From the NCBI GenBank assembly GCA_009829735.1, contig CM020620.1, forward strand, positions 2,111,447-2,175,446: a stretch of 64,000 nucleotides of DNA. The letters are read 5' to 3'. Made by a program: the position numbers and the translations under genes. The stretch is from Pyropia yezoensis. Its lineage: Eukaryota; Rhodophyta; Bangiophyceae; Bangiales; Bangiaceae. The notes below the pieces were generated by a model, which saw only the letters and a list, made by a program, of their open reading frames with translations, was not told the DNA's origin and made no database searches. Positions 45,005 to 54,526 of the stretch are shown here, in pieces; position 1 is the stretch's first letter; every line of letters starts with the position of its first letter.

Positions 45005-46946
45005 ATGGCGACCCCGGGAGTGGAGACAGACTCTCTAGATGAGCGTATGGAGGACACCAGCTACGGTGCAGCACCCGCCGGGACTTCCGGCGGGGGCTCC
45101 GCGATCGCTCCGGGGGATGGGACTCCCGCGTCACCCGGCTTTGGGTTGACGGCGGGGTCTCCCCCGGAGGCGGGACTAGTTGTCCCGCGTGAGGCCTTGG
45201 GGCGGTGGTTTTACCCCGCTTGGCCTCTCTATGAGGAGGGGTTGACTGTTCTTCGCTGTGGCCGACTTGGCGCAGCGATGGGTCGGGTATGGGACCGCCT
45301 ACGGGAGAAGTGTCCCCGTAGGGTCGGGTTCCCTGCCGGCTTCAGGACGGACCAGTTTGCCTTCCTGGACGATGAGGAGGTTGAGGACGTTCAGCGTGCC
45401 AAGGCCATGGTGGACCGCGGGGGAACTATCCCGGGTCCCGGCGACTTGCCGACCTTCACGTGGGACGCTGTGGCAACTCGCCCACCGTACCTCCACGAGG
45501 CCGATCCACACACTCATCACTTTGATGTGCGGATGGAGAAAGACTTCCGGCGAGGTCCCTACTTGGTGACCTCGGCTCAACTTGAGTTTCCTCAACAGTC
45601 TGCTGCCAGTAAGGAGCAGTACTATCCGAAGAAGCCCGAGTGGTGGCCTCAAGTTGAGGTCCCCTACGGGTTCCCGGCGTTGTTGCCACGGTTGCTTGAC
45701 CACTTCGGCTCCGTCATGTTGACGGCTGCCCCTGATCACCTGGTGTGGGCCATGTTGGCCACTCAGTGGCTCCTCGAGGTCATGTCGACCTGGGTGTCCT
45801 GTGTTCAGCGGCGGGGGATGCTCTGGCATCTCCCCCTCCGGCTCCTCCAAGGTTTGGAACAGCTCACCCCTCAGCTAGTTGCTGAGGGGTGCTCATCAGG
45901 ACAACTCACTCTACTTGAGGAGATGCTCCGGCTCCATAAGTTTATCGAGTGGGAGAGCATTGAGCACAAGTTGCGCCGCCCCACTCGTGGGCCCAAGGAC
46001 GATGGCGCACTTCGCCAGTTCGTGTGGGTCGCTCGTGAACTTCACGACGGCCGTGTGGTCCTACGAGAGAGGTTGGGCATCGGGGACTACCCGTATGCCC
46101 CGGGGGTGGATCGCCACAGCGCCACCCCCGGACAAGCCCATAGTTATGGCCGTGCCGTCCTATGATGACCATATGACTCAACCCACTGCGGGGGCCCCAA
46201 GTCGGGGTCGCAGTTACACCCGGGTACCGCCACCTCGGTGGGCCCCTCCGCTTCCTCCTGTTCCTTTCCAACCTCACGGGAACATCCCGATCAGCGTGGC
46301 CGTGGAGTCTTCCACCCCGGTGTCCCCCAACTTGGGGGCCACCCTCCTGACGGTATACCCCAAGTTGGTGTTGCCGCCCACGCCTCTAACCTCAGAGATG
46401 ATGATCACCACGTTGGTGCGCACCATTTCCTGGTTGGCCGCGTCGACCGCAACCCTACAGAGTTCCGAGACTCCTCAACTTGAGAAACGCGTTCGTACTG
46501 CAGTGGCGACCGCGAGTTGCGAGTCGGTGGCGGAGTTTATGACAGCCGAGTTGGCTCGCATTGGGGCTATTATGCCCCAGCCAGCCCCACTTGGGCGTGG
46601 CAAACGTCGCGCGAGCCGGGCATACTCGCCTCCTCGCCGTCGTCGCCGACACTCGCGGCGCTCTCCTTCCGTATCGGAAGACGAGTTGTCTTACTCCGTT
46701 TCGGAGTCCTCTACCCCGTCGGAGACGGAGTCAGTCCAGCGTCTGCGTCGCAAACTTGCGCGCAAGACCAGGCAGAAGAGTGGCCACGGTCTGCGCCACT
46801 TGCGCGACCGTGAGGGGCGCGACGGTTCCGACTTGGAGCCGCCGCCCCTTCCAACGATTGGAGACCGTTATCGGCGTTGGTCTCGCCGCTCGCCTCCACG
46901 TGAGGGCGAGGGCCGTGGAGTGGGAGAGTCTAGCATGCGTGCCTAG
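45005..46946 (+). pseudogene. Family B antisense ORF (aORF), unit 2, one 2-base deletion
   Basis: ATG at 45005 in a strong context (AGAGCCATGG). Open to about 46117, where two bases present in unit 1 are missing; the remainder is open in the next frame to 46946. The unbroken reading would be about 647 codons. Conserved block: RGPYLVTSAQLEFPQQ, EQYYPKKPEWWPQVEVPYGF (about 204-223), TQWLLEVMSTW, RRGMLWHLPLRLLQGLEQLT, TLLEEMLRLHKFIEWESIEH. After a Pro-rich linker comes a helical segment and a strongly basic, Arg/Ser-rich tail (RRRRRHSRRSPSVSE; KLARKTRQKSGHGLRHLRDR), as in nuclear RNA-binding proteins. Matches the family C aORF in block order. Function unknown. Confidence 0.75.
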
Positions 46947-47089
46947 TTGGCAGCTGCCTTTGTTGTGAGAGTGTGAGGGTTAGGGCTGTAGTTAAAAGCC
47001 ACTCTGCGTACCACTTCGACTTGAAGCACTCTCTTGGCACTGTTGCTCGGCCTTCCCTCACGTTGAGGGAGGGCTGTTCGGGTCTATCT

Positions 47090-48395
47090 CATTCCGGGCA
47101 CAGTACGCCCGGACCTTCTCAGCGGGAAGGTCCTCCACATACTCCCACGTATCATCCTTGGCTTTTTAGCCAAACCAACGCACCCTCAACATGAGGCGGT
47201 CAGTGTCTTCATCCCATCCGTGGTCGATGAACTTATCGAACACGTACTCCTGCGGGCCCTGTTTGGCCGCAGGCAGTGAGGGGAGGCGCCACGCTTCCAA
47301 AGCACGCGCCCAAGCTGGGTCGTCTGCAGGCGGTGGTGCAACTTTGACCACGTCCTGTTCGTTCACTGTGCGGACCCCATCATCACTTTCGATGGTGAAG
47401 CGCCGCCCATCAATACGAAGGACCTGGTACGGCCCCTTCGTCTGGAGTACCAACTTACCCCAAGTTGGGGTGTGTGAGTGAACCAGCACCCAGTCACCCT
47501 GCTCGGGGATATGCTTAGCATTGCGCACCTTTTTGTCAAAGGTACGCTTGTAGCGCTTCTGTGCTTTATCCATCTCAGCCCTGACTTTTGGGATGAGGTT
47601 TTCAAGCCTAGCAGCGAACTCCGCCTTACTCTCAGTAGGAGTAGGCGTACTGCCACCACCCTCCCTAGTTGGGAGCGGCCGCCGCACGGCAATAGACCGC
47701 ACGCGACGGGGGGTCACAAAAGCGAGGGGTACTTCCCCGGTAGATGAGTGAACCTGCGAATTGTAGGCAGTAGTAAGGATAGAAATGTATTGATCCCACG
47801 TTTTCACATGCTCACTCACATAGTGGCGCAGCTGCCGAACAATAGTTTTGTTGAAGCGCTCCTTAACGAAATCCCTTGAACGGGGCCCTCCCCTATACGG
47901 TTGTTGGCGTAAAGGGGGTACACCGGGTTTCAACTCGATCCGGTGTTGGGTGGCTCTCATGAGTCCCAACTAACCATCCCACAACTTGTGATATTGGTCC
48001 AAGAGGCGTTCAACTTGAACCCTCAACCTGGGTGGAACACCCTCCATGTTCACATGGGGACGAGGAGAGGCGGCCGACTTGGCTTGATGCTTCTCCTTTC
48101 CGGACTTCGGGTCGCTACTCGCGCCCGCGTTGAGGGTGACCGCTACTACCGGTCCCTCATGTTGGTCGATATAGCCGAACTTGGCTCCCGGTCAAAGATG
48201 CTTTCTTTGAGGGTGGCGGGGGTAGCAACTTGCTACGACCCCTGTCACAGGCTCGAGCCCATCACCGACGAGTGAAGGTCCGCCGTCCTCCACCCGCCTA
48301 GTTGGCGACGGCTCTATGCCGAAGTTGAATCCAACCCGAGTGGATCTCGCGGGGACAGTCCTCTCACCTTGGGACGTTCCTTTTGAGTGTACCAC
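47090..48395 (-). pseudogene. Family B pol remnant, unit 2
   Basis: Minus-strand pieces: a short leader with VGFNFGIEPSPTRRVEDGG, the pre-RT motif HRIELKPGVPPLRQQPYR fused in frame (GPRSRDFVKERFNKTIVRQL) to the integrase C-terminus, then a chromodomain stopped at RVRWFG by TAA that both units share, beyond which KAKDDTWEYV is still readable. A C-to-T change on the minus strand also makes a TAG before the RT motif, unlike unit 1. The catalytic core is deleted. Confidence 0.75.
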
Positions 48396-48722
48396 CCGGT
48401 GGCCGAAGTGCGAACCACCGGTCCGAGGAAGACCCTCAGGGTAAACACCCGACGGGGTCGGGGTGGCATACCGCCCGCACCGATACCCACGGCCCTGCTG
48501 GCTGGAGTGCCTCTAGCACCTCCGCGACCCCAGGTACACCCTGTGTCTGGCCAGTATTCAAAAGCGCCGGAGTAAAGTCGTCACCGGAGAGTTTCCCGAA
48601 CGTCGGGAGGTCCGATCCAGCCGTGTTGGCTAACGATCCACACGACACAGTCCAAGACCACCATTCCTCTGAGACAGAGGGCCCCCTACGCCCGGCTGCA
48701 CCCGGAGGTAAAGTTTACCTCT

Positions 48723-48741
48723 GTCCCCTGCTGCTCCACCA
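48723..48741 (-). promoter_or_regulatory. Family B primer-binding site
   Basis: Identical over 19 bases to that of element A, two bases inside the 5' LTR; a second copy is at 44177-44195. Confidence 0.85.
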
Positions 48742-48743
48742 AA

Positions 48744-49212
48744 TGTGGCAAAAACCACTAGCACACACGGCACCCAAGTTGGGGCGGTGTGCTAGGGCTG
48801 CCTCCCGTGTCGGGGGAACCGGAAGAAGTGCAAGTCGCACACACTCTGTCCCTGTTGTGGGGCAAACCCCCCACGGACAAACAAGAGGATGGTGTGTGGT
48901 CCAACAGTTTCTTGGTCGGGACGGGGACGCAGGGCCAAGCCCCGCTGTCCCTCCCCTTATCCCCCCAGGGTCCACTCAGAATCTCGCCACTCAAAATCTT
49001 CCACCCCAGCACCTGCCCACCGGGCCACACGAAAATTCAAGACGATAAATGCAGAAAACCCTCAAATCCAAGTTGGATTTACCACTAAGCTAACTATCCC
49101 AAACTTAGGGAATATGGACCCAAATGCAGGGGGAGGAACGGATCAGGCTAGTGGCCTGCCGCCCCTTGCATGGCACGTGTTGCCCCCCTACCTGGGGGTC
49201 AATACTGCCACA
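48744..49212 (-). repeat. Family B LTR (right, 5' LTR of unit 2)
   Basis: 469 bp. Its right edge, after TGCCACA, meets host DNA starting CTGAG at 49213. Confidence 0.93.
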
Positions 49213-49216
49213 CTGA

Positions 49217-51139
49217 GCAGCAGCACCCGCCCCCTCCCCATCCTCTGCACGGCGGGGGGAGACAAGTGGAGCCCGCGGCCGACGAGGCAGAGGAGGCGGG
49301 GGGCGAGCGGGGGACGCCGCGTGGCGCGGACCCAACTGGAGGGACCACGAACGTGTAGTGGTCTGCAAGGCTGCGCTGGTGGTGGGGCAGGACCCAATCA
49401 TTGGGACCGACCAGAACAAGGACATCTTTTGGCACAACGCGGGGAAGATTGTGCATCGGTCGGAGCGGAGAGACGCGGCGCGACTGGGCGCGAGCGCTGG
49501 ATGGTCGGAGCGGCCCGACACCGCAATGAAGAGGGAGTTCAAGGAGCACATCAGTATGAGGTGCCAGACGTTTGGAGAATGCTGGCTGAGAGTGAAGCGG
49601 GCATACCTGACGGGAAATCCCTCTGAGGAGGACCTGATTGAAGCGACGAAGGCGGAGTTTGAGAAGACGAGCGGCTACCAGGCGATACAAGGGCAGCGGG
49701 AACAGGTGGAAGGGCTGCACTACAGGGACAAGGCGGACACCTGGGTAAATAGCTGGAAGGTGCTGTGGGTCATTGACAAGTACAGCGGGGCGGCCGCGCT
49801 GGCCGCCTCAGGCGGCGCACGCGGCGGCCCACCCGGCAACCCGTGTGACGAGGACGAGGACTTTGTCGTCCCGAATGGCGATGAAGAAGGCGCAATGAAC
49901 CCCGCGAAGAGGGCGGGTGAGTTCCAGATCCGGCCTACGGGCACAAGGGCCGCGAAGGCCGCACGCACGACCGAGGTGGCCTTAGTGCAGCAGGCGGCTG
50001 CCACCACCAATGTGTTGGAGAGCTACCTGGTTGTGAGTCGCGACAAAGTGGACCAGGCGTTTTGGACCGGACCAGACGTGCGGAACACGGCAGAAGCCGC
50101 AACGTGGCGCAGAATAGAGGCGCAGGACCGTCTGGCCGCGTTTTTGGCCCGACGCGCGGCACGCATCGGAGATGGGGCGGCCGGAACTGCGGCGGCCCAA
50201 CCACGGCGTGCGTCACCCACTCTCGACCTGCCTGACTTGCCGGCGTCGCCCACGCCAGGGCGCGATGCACGCGTAGCGGGCGAAGCGGCCGCAATAGCGG
50301 CGGCTCCAACTTTGCCGGCGTCTCCCAAAATCGACATGCCTGATCTGCCGGCGCCCCCGACGCCCGGGCGCTCCCTTGCCGCACGCGCTGATTCTGACGG
50401 TGCCAGTGGCGGTCTGGGGCATACTGCACCGGGGGGCGCCGCACCAGCAGTTTTTTGCTTGGAGACGGACGACGAGGTGGGGATGGATGCCACACTGCGC
50501 ACCGGCCGCGCGGGAGTTACCGATGGGGCGCGCAGGCGCACGAGAAACGGCAATGGGGCTGCTGACGTGGCAGTCGCGGGGACGGCGGCCGCTTTTGTGC
50601 CGACCGCCCGCATGGAGCTGGAAGCGGTTCCTGATGTAGCAGTCTTTTACGATCAAGGCGCGGCCGCCGTTGTGCCGGCCGCTCCCGCCGAGCAGGAACC
50701 GGCAGACAACGCAGAGTCCGCGTACCAGGAGGCGGCCGCGAGGGCTTTGGAGAGGTTGACCCGCGCGGACGCAGCCGGTGCGGATCTGCGCGGGACGAGC
50801 GACGAAGGAGCGCGCTCTGGCATGCCTGTCACAGCGCGTGTTGCGGATGCGGCGTTGACGCTTTTGCCTGCACGCGCAAATGGCACGGACAGCGACGGGG
50901 ATGCCGGCAACGTGCGCCAGCGCAAGCGGCGGCCATTTGCACAGCCGCGACCGCGGCGTGCACCGGCTACGCGGACTGCGACACGGGGCAGGAGGTCCCA
51001 GGCCACGAAGCAGAGTGCGCTTGAGCGAAGTCTGAAGCGGGCCGCCGCGGCGGCCGGCATGGACCCTAGCAAGCTGGATGTTTCTACTGAAGAGGAGTCG
51101 ACGGACGGCGGCTTTTCGACCGGCTCTGTGACTGTGTGA
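49217..51139 (+). CDS. Myb/SANT-like DNA-binding protein of a PIF/Harbinger element, 5' end lost
   Basis: Open from the LTR border to TGA at 51139 (about 640 codons); no ATG precedes the domain, so the start was probably removed or displaced by the family B insertion. Starting near 49330 the protein reads NWRDHERVVVCKAALVVGQD, IIGTDQNKDIFWHNAGKIV, TFGECWLRVKRAYLTG and SWKVLWVIDKY, the layout of the Myb-like/NAM-associated domain that plant and Harbinger ORF2 proteins share (trihelix, W-rich, GT(D/N)QK, C-terminal SWK). Such proteins bring the Harbinger transposase to the nucleus and bind element ends. The rest is Ala/Pro-rich with two PDLPASPTPGR-type repeats and a basic patch (RQRKRRPFAQPRPRRA) fit for nuclear import. 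The transposase gene faces it at 52497. Confidence 0.75.
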   Translation, partial: AAAPAPSPSSARRGETSGARGRRGRGGGGRAGDAAWRGPNWRDHERVVVCKAALVVGQDPIIGTDQNKDIFWHNAGKIVHRSERRDAARLGASAGWSERPDTAMKREFKEHISMRCQTFGECWLRVKRAYLTGNPSEEDLIEATKAEFEKTSGYQAIQGQREQVEGLHYRDKADTWVNSWKVLWVIDKYSGAAALAASGGARGGPPGNPCDEDEDFVVPNGDEEGAMNPAKRAGEFQIRPTGTRAAKAARTTEVALVQQAAATTNVLESYLVVSRDKVDQAFWTGPDVRNTAEAATWRRIEAQDRLAAFLARRAARIGDGAAGTAAAQPRRASPTLDLPDLPASPTPGRDARVAGEAAAIAAAPTLPASPKIDMPDLPAPPTPGRSLAARADSDGASGGLGHTAPGGAAPAVFCLETDDEVGMDATLRTGRAGVTDGARRRTRNGNGAADVAVAGTAAAFVPTARMELEAVPDVAVFYDQGAAAVVPAAPAEQEPADNAESAYQEAAARALERLTRADAAGADLRGTSDEGARSGMPVTARVADAALTLLPARANGTDSDGDAGNVRQRKRRPFAQPRPRRAPATRTATRGRRSQATKQSALERSLKRAAAAAGMDPSKLDVSTEEESTDGGFSTGSVTV

Positions 51140-52440
51140 GGGCGTTAGTTGTTTTTTGTACCTCTGTTGCATCTTTTTCTGTGTGTGTTTTTCTGTGGTG
51201 TGTGCGTGAAGTGGCGGAGGTTTTTTCCAGGCTCTTCCACAAGAAGTCTTTTTCCTTTGCCGCCGCCGTCCCCGCCGCCGTCCACGTCGCCATCCACGTC
51301 GCCGCCGCTGTCGTCGAGCCTCCCCACCGTCGTGGTCGCCTCCCCGTCGGCGTCTGCGTCGGCGGGCGCAGCGACCCTGGCGGTGGCGGCGGCGGCGGCG
51401 GTGGCGTCGGCAGAGCCAAGCAGGGCAAGGGGCATCCCGCCCCCCGCCCCCCGACTCCTCACCGTCCCCGCACGTGCCCAGAGGGCGCCGCCGGGAGGGT
51501 GAGGGGGGGCCGTCGCCTCAAACGGCGCCGCCGCCGCCGACGCCGAGCGGCCACCGTCGACGTGGGCGGTGGGGGCCGTCTGGGCGGCGCCAGCGGCGAC
51601 TGGGCTGCCACCCACCATCAAGACACCATCGATGCTGCCGCCGGCGTCCCTCCCGCCCACCCCCCCAAGGGACGACGGGGTCCCCCCCGCCCCCCTTTAT
51701 GGCACGCCGGCGACCGCTTGCGGCGGTCGCCAAGCCACGCGTCGGCCAGCACCCCCCCTGCCCACGGGGTAGACGTGCTCGTCTCGTTGGGCGCCGGCGA
51801 GCACGACGCGGCAGCCACGGGCAGCAGTGTGTCCACGCTCGCCGTCGGTGGCGGCGGGGACGGCCTTGGCGGCGGCGGTGGCAGCGGCGGCCGTGGCGGC
51901 TGCGGCACCACCAGGTGTGGGGCAGAGGGTGCGGCCGCCGCCCCCGCCGTCGCTACCGCCACCTCCGGTGCCGCCGCCGCCGCAGAGGCCTCCGCTGCGG
52001 CGGCGGCGGCGGCCGCAGCGGCTGTCGCAGCAGCGGCAGCCAGCCCACCACCCCCGCGGTGACTTCGCGCGTCCCCTCCCCCCTCCCCTCGCCCCCTGTG
52101 CAGCCGCGGGTCGGTGGCTGTTGCTCGGCGCGCCGCCGCCGCCGCCGCCGTTGCGGCGGCCACCGCCATGGCCGCCAGCGCCGCGGGAGCTCCCGCGGCG
52201 GCGGCCTGGGCAGCCGCCCCCGCCTCCGCCGCCGTCAATGGGACTGGCTCCCGCGGCTTCGACGCGGGCCGACCGCCGACCACCGACGGCGGCGGCGGCG
52301 GGGGCAGCCGCCGCGGCGGCGGCGGCGACGGGGGCTGTGGCGTTGGGGGGGACGCCACCAAGCTGCCACCGCCGGGGTGGTCAGGACTTGGCGGCTGACC
52401 CAACATGACATCTCTCAATTAAGAGCAATAGTATAGGAAA
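51140..52440. other. GCC/GGC-rich spacer between convergent transposon genes
   Basis: 1.3 kb of trinucleotide-like GCC/GTC repeats. All frames are open and read Ala/Pro/Arg/Gly. No gene supported. It includes a short T-rich stretch right after the Myb-like stop. Confidence 0.6.
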
Positions 52441-52483
52441 AAAAAACCCTGCTTGCTGCCCAACGCAAGCAGGAAAAAAAAAG
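52438..52483. terminator. Hairpin flanked by A-tracts at transposase 3' end
   Basis: CCTGCTTGC and GCAAGCAGG form a 9-bp stem with an 8-base loop, flanked on both sides by runs of nine or so A. It lies 14-60 bp beyond the transposase stop, between convergent genes, so a transcript-end role is plausible. It is also a candidate transposon-end structure. Confidence 0.45.
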
Positions 52484-52496
52484 ACCTTTAGATGGC

Positions 52497-54134
52497 CTAC
52501 AAGAAAGGCTCAAGAAGAGCTGCGCGGTCCTTCGACACGTGCGCGGCGATGTCATGGCGAATAGATTGATGTTCAAGAGCACTTGTAGTCGCTGCCCTGG
52601 CTGCTAGGGAGCGGGAATACCAGCCCTCGGGAGGCGCAAGCGCCGCTTCCATGGCGACAGGAGGGTGACCGTGCGAGGCGATCACGGGTAGAGGAGCTGG
52701 ACCACAGCGTGCTTGATGATCCGGGGCGGCTCTGTCCCCATGAGCGCCCCTTACAACACCGGCAGAACTGCCAGATGGGTCACGACCCCCAGCGGGAGCT
52801 GCGCCACCTCCCCCGCCGTCTCCCTCTCCAGCAGATGCACCCAATGGAGACGCGGCCGGGACACGACCCCCGGCCGCCATGCGTGAGCGCCAAAGAAATC
52901 CGTCTCGACGCTCTCGGATGACCATGTTGTGCAAGATTGCTAGGGCCCGACCGGTTGCAATCATCCGAGTCACAGTCGAGAAACGCGAGGGGTATAGTGC
53001 AATGTGAAAGCGATTCGTCAGCACAGCAAACACACGCTCAACGTCCTTCCTCTGAGCTTCTTGCAGCCTGTTGTATGTGCGCTGTTGCGGTGTCAGCGCG
53101 ACGGCAAAAGGTCGCGCAAATATCGGGTACTGCGGGTAAATGCCGTCTGCTAGGTAGTACAGCAATCGGCTTCTGCAGCCGTTGAGCACGTACTCAAACC
53201 GGTCCGGCGGCCACGCCCCGGTCGTGATCTCGTGAAACAGGGGCGACTGCCTCAGCACGTTCAGATCGTTGTTGCTCCCCGCACAGCCGATGAAAAAGTG
53301 CCAGATATAGAGGTCCTCGTCACAAACAACCTCCATGGTGACAGAACGTCGACCCTTGTAGTCCTGGTACTGCCCAGCCTGGCCTCGCGGGCACTGCCGC
53401 CACGGCCAGTGGGAGCAATCAATGCTGCCCATGCATCCGGGCATGCCGCGCTGCGCGTTGCGGTGAAGGATGTGCGCCAACTCATCGTCGTTGGGGGCCC
53501 GCAGGTACATAGGTGCATACTTGTGGACAATGAAGTCCACCAGCTTCGTAGTGGCTACAGCCACTGTCGAGCGGGACAACCTCACATACTCATCAGACCG
53601 GTCGTACGACTCTCCGTACGCCAGCACTCGGAATGCAGCGACAAGCTTCTGTAAAGGGTACGCTTGCGGCCGCCCGGTGGCGTTGATGCGGCGCGCCCAG
53701 AAGGGCTCGTCCTTGATGTCGCTGTAGATGCACTCAAAGACGGCCCGAGGCAAGCGAAATCGCCGCTCAAAGTCGGCCTCAGAGTACACTGGGGGTCGCC
53801 TGTCCAGGCCAAAATAGTCTCTCAGAATAGCCCGATAGCCGACGTCAAAATCTCGGTCTCTGTTGCCCCGCTTGCCTGGGATAGAGCCTGGCTGCTTGTG
53901 CGGCCCAGACTGTCGAAGCGCAAGACGACACTGGGCTGCAAGAGCTGCGGTGGTTGTAGTGCCCAGAACGACGGCGAGCATCTCGTCGTCAGAGTCATCA
54001 GACTCACACATGCCGCCTGGTTCAGCGTCCAGAGGAGGAGAGAGAGGACCCGCGCTAGCGGGGCTTTCGCCAGAAGCAGGGCCCGAGCCTGCAAAATCCC
54101 CGCCCGCACCTTCACCACCGCCTCGCCCAGACAT
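52497..54134 (-). CDS. PIF/Harbinger-type DDE transposase (HARBI1-like)
   Basis: 545 residues from the ATG at 54134-54132 (MSGRGGGEGAGG); the frame is open upstream but through repeats. A disordered acidic N-terminus is followed by a helix-turn-helix-like region (SEADFERRFRLPRAVFECIY; LVAAFRVLAYGESYDRSDEY) and the DDE_4 nuclease: GCMGSIDCSHWPW with D239, YYLADGIYPQYPIF with D330, and QRKDVERVFAVL with E366. All three catalytic acids are present, and GRRSVTMEVVCDEDLYIWHF plus GSNNDLNVL are typical. The C-terminal 120 residues are Gly/Ala/Pro-rich. Harbinger transposases cut and paste with 3-bp TTA/TAA duplications and need the Myb-like partner encoded upstream. Looks intact. Confidence 0.92.
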   Translation of the reverse strand: MSGRGGGEGAGGDFAGSGPASGESPASAGPLSPPLDAEPGGMCESDDSDDEMLAVVLGTTTTAALAAQCRLALRQSGPHKQPGSIPGKRGNRDRDFDVGYRAILRDYFGLDRRPPVYSEADFERRFRLPRAVFECIYSDIKDEPFWARRINATGRPQAYPLQKLVAAFRVLAYGESYDRSDEYVRLSRSTVAVATTKLVDFIVHKYAPMYLRAPNDDELAHILHRNAQRGMPGCMGSIDCSHWPWRQCPRGQAGQYQDYKGRRSVTMEVVCDEDLYIWHFFIGCAGSNNDLNVLRQSPLFHEITTGAWPPDRFEYVLNGCRSRLLYYLADGIYPQYPIFARPFAVALTPQQRTYNRLQEAQRKDVERVFAVLTNRFHIALYPSRFSTVTRMIATGRALAILHNMVIRERRDGFLWRSRMAAGGRVPAASPLGASAGEGDGGGGGAAPAGGRDPSGSSAGVVRGAHGDRAAPDHQARCGPAPLPVIASHGHPPVAMEAALAPPEGWYSRSLAARAATTSALEHQSIRHDIAAHVSKDRAALLEPFL

Positions 54135-54139
54135 GGTTG

Positions 54140-54385
54140 ATGGACTGCGGTGGCGGCCACGGCAGCCTGGCCGCCAACAGAGAGGACGGAGAGACGGCGT
54201 CGGCGGCCACGACGGCCTGGCCGCCGACACAGCAACGAAAGAACGGCTACGTGCGCCTGGCCGCCTACAGAAAAGCGGCGCCACGCCCACGAGCACGGTG
54301 GCCCTTACGAGGGCGGGGAGAGGTCAAGATGGCGGTGTGAGCGAGAACATCGTCGGCGGCCACGGCAGCGTGGCCTCCTGTAGAT
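54140..54385. repeat. Repeated GGCGGCCA...TGGCCGCC interrupted palindromes
   Basis: Just upstream of the transposase start, motifs GGCGGCCACG then TGGCCGCC recur at about 54150, 54200, 54260 (half) and 54353 at roughly 50-90-bp spacing. These could be subterminal protein-binding sites of the Harbinger element. Confidence 0.6.
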
Positions 54386-54526
54386 GACGCAGGGCGGGCG
54401 CGAGCGAAGCGCCGCTCAGCAACCATGGAGAATGTAGCGGTGGGCACGACGGCGACGCTTTCAGACGGGCAGGGACGTGGGGACAGCGACGATGGGTCGC
54501 ATGGCGCTATTCACCCCCGCCGGCGC

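Larger units (their letters stand above)
44198..49212 (-). mobile_element. Family B unit 2: non-autonomous LTR element with antisense ORF
   Basis: 5,015 bp: LTR 44198-44666, polypurine tract (minus GAGGAGAGGGGAG beside 44667), aORF (plus), deleted pol (minus), primer-binding site 48723-48741, LTR 48744-49212. Both LTRs are 469 bp with perfect TGTGGCA/TGCCACA ends and differ at about two positions by eye. Pol lacks its catalytic core and no Gag ORF is left in the 800 bp before the primer site, so transposition would need another element. The left LTR is shared with unit 1 (LTR-internal-LTR-internal-LTR). Confidence 0.9.

Noticed and set aside
51136..52436. Long Ala- or Arg-rich ORFs between the Harbinger genes
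   Set aside because: Trinucleotide repeat DNA, open in all frames, no protein-like segment.
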